A stretch of 13,944 bases of DNA. Source: Bacillota bacterium (GTDB lineage: Bacteria > Bacillota > Limnochordia > Darwinibacteriales > Darwinibacteriaceae). Shown piece by piece: positions 12,977-13,944 of the stretch. Every line of letters starts with the position of its first letter. The stretch's first letter is position 1. Both the position numbers and the translations under genes were made by a program. The notes below the pieces were generated by a model. It worked only from the letters and a program-made list of their open reading frames with translations. It was not told the origin of the DNA and ran no database searches. The stretch covers positions 1 to 13,944 of the forward strand of contig JAAYSR010000276.1 of the NCBI GenBank assembly GCA_012518325.1, written 5' to 3'.

Positions 12977-13798
12977 ATGGATTCCCAAAACCTTATTGCA
13001 CAACTATTGAAGCTTTCCAGCTCCAAACTCGTCCTGCAGAAAATCGCTATCGTCAGGCCATTTTTGAACGACGCGGAACGTTCCATTGCAGATTTCATTC
13101 TCACCGAAACAGAAACAGCGGCCAACCTCACAGTTGCCGAGCTTGCCGAACGAACCGATACAAGCGAGGCGACAGTATTTAGGTTTTGCCGGGCAGTCGG
13201 GTATTCCGGCTTTTCAGTCGTACGTGACGAGCTCATTGCAGCTGTTGATGCGCTGCAGAACGCACCCCTGGACTTAGATGAGGCTGCAGACAGCTGGGAA
13301 AACCGGATTTATCAAGTAATACACATGCTCCTAGGCACCTACGTTGCCGTTGACGCAGAGCATGTTCAAGCAAGCGCCGAGGCAATTGCCAAGGCCCGAC
13401 ACGCAAGCGTCTGCGGAACAGGCCCCTTTTCTGCACGCCTCACAGAAATGTTCGTATTTGGCCTGCAGCGGCTGGGCATTCCTTCCTCAGCCTGGACTGA
13501 TACCAGGATGGACCTTCTGCTAGGAGACTACTTGAAGCTTGCCGATGTCGCCATAGGCATTTCCCACTTCGGCAGGAACGAAGACGTCGAAAGATTCCTA
13601 GCCCAGGCTAAGGATAATGGAGCTGTAACCATTGCCATAACCAACTACACCGAGTCACCCGTTGGAAAGGCCGGCGACCTAGTGCTATGTACCGGCATCA
13701 TCGAGGATTCATTTCCCAAACTCGACCTGGCCCCTAGGATCTCACAGATACTTGTTCTCCAGTATTTGCTCGACAAGGTATCCACTTTTCAAGCCTAA
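12977..13798 (+). CDS. RpiR-family transcriptional regulator with SIS domain
   Basis: This cytoplasmic regulator of 273 residues senses a phosphorylated sugar and controls its catabolic genes. The N-terminal HTH_6 domain (about 20-95) shows the family pattern: VRPFLNDAERSIADFIL, then LTVAELAERTDTSEATVFRFCRAVGYSGF in two contiguous parts (about 51-79). The C-terminal SIS phosphosugar-binding domain (about 115-265) has ASVCGTGPFSA at its start, then VAIGISHFGRNEDV (about 191-204), where the usual SxSG-type loop is replaced by ISHFGR, and AITNYTESPVGKAGDLVL. The start ATG (12977) has only a weak purine-rich site (GATGAGAG) before it. No strong terminator follows; only AAGCC/GGCTT arms straddle the stop. 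It may therefore lead into a downstream operon beyond the window, whose genes would reveal the sugar. Confidence 0.93.
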   Translation: MDSQNLIAQLLKLSSSKLVLQKIAIVRPFLNDAERSIADFILTETETAANLTVAELAERTDTSEATVFRFCRAVGYSGFSVVRDELIAAVDALQNAPLDLDEAADSWENRIYQVIHMLLGTYVAVDAEHVQASAEAIAKARHASVCGTGPFSARLTEMFVFGLQRLGIPSSAWTDTRMDLLLGDYLKLADVAIGISHFGRNEDVERFLAQAKDNGAVTIAITNYTESPVGKAGDLVLCTGIIEDSFPKLDLAPRISQILVLQYLLDKVSTFQA

Positions 13799-13843
13799 TT
13801 CGGGCTTCCATACCACATCGTGAAGAAAGGCGAGGTGCATGAC

Positions 13844-13944
13844 ATGTCCACCTAGTACACTGATCTGTGGCGTTCTTCGACGGTCCATTGCAAGTCTGCC
13901 TGCCAAAACTGCAAGCAGATACCGGAGGCGATTTCAGGCAACAC
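13844..13944 (+). CDS. Possible start of the next gene, interrupted by an in-frame TAG (3' beyond window)
   Basis: An ATG at 13844 stands 6 bases after GAGGTG (13832-13837), a well-placed ribosome binding site. The frame reads M-S-T-TAG, then stays open to the window end as YTDLWRSSTVHCKSACQNCK and onward, a plausible, cysteine-rich protein sequence. The TAG (13853-13855) is codon 4. Explanations are a sequencing error, a disrupted gene, an unrelated short peptide, or amber read-through (pyrrolysine systems use TAG, but nothing else here points to one). The product is not recognised. An overlapping ATG frame at 13839 is also open but gives an arginine/serine-rich sequence that looks non-coding. 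Confidence 0.3.

Noticed and set aside
13839..13944. ATG at 13839 with a frame open to the window edge
   Set aside because: The product would be arginine/serine/proline-rich with no protein-like pattern; the neighbouring frame from 13844 looks more coding despite its TAG.
1..13944. tRNA, rRNA, riboswitch, CRISPR or insertion-sequence signals
   Set aside because: Scanning both strands by eye I found no cloverleaf, array of spaced repeats, transposase motifs or terminal inverted repeats with target duplications.

Overview
The window reads as ordinary bacterial chromosome with about 50% GC. Most genes carry strong AGGAGG-type ribosome binding sites, and GTG and TTG starts are used freely. An OhrR very close to the Bacillus type, a YesN-like AraC C-terminus, an RpiR/SIS regulator and an internalin-like leucine-rich-repeat protein together suggest a Bacillota (Firmicutes) lineage, perhaps an uncultured clostridial or limnochordial one. 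This is an inference from gene content only. I see no rRNA, tRNA, CRISPR array, insertion sequence or phage gene.

Layout. (1) 1-363 (+) is the 3' end of an AraC-family regulator. It meets the operon at 424-5433 (-) tail to tail across a shared hairpin terminator. (2) The 424-5433 operon, transcribed leftwards from a good sigma-A-like promoter at 5528-5557, encodes a complete ABC importer of the ferric/polyamine superfamily: binding protein, intercistronic hairpin, ATPase, fused two-domain permease, second ATPase. The binding protein lacks the tandem tyrosines of true ferric-binding proteins, so the substrate is open. (3) 5675-7975 (-) is a two-gene unit: a zinc-dependent medium-chain dehydrogenase followed 6 bases later by an MFS transporter, closed by a clear terminator. 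(4) 8151-10309 holds two convergent genes for secreted repeat proteins, an ankyrin protein (+) and a leucine-rich-repeat protein (-), which share a bidirectional terminator. (5) 10396-11439 (+) is a peroxide-defence unit: a thioredoxin-type glutathione peroxidase overlapping by ATGA with an OhrR-type MarR regulator. A consensus-like promoter is followed by two adjacent 6-2-6 palindromes that resemble OhrR operators. (6) 11699-12719 (+) encodes two overlapping half-size membrane proteins that align with each other and look like the split halves of a YraQ/ArsP-like permease, followed by a terminator. (7) 12865-13798 (+) is an RpiR-family sugar-phosphate-sensing regulator behind a perfect 14-bp inverted repeat that sits just upstream of its promoter. 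A possible next gene starts at 13844 with an in-frame TAG as codon 4 and runs off the window.

The most distinctive items are the self-contained OhrR/peroxidase circuit (OhrR usually controls ohr, not a glutathione peroxidase), the split permease pair, the importer with one fused permease but two different ATPases, and the face-to-face pair of exported ankyrin and LRR proteins. None clearly amounts to a new defence or mobile system.
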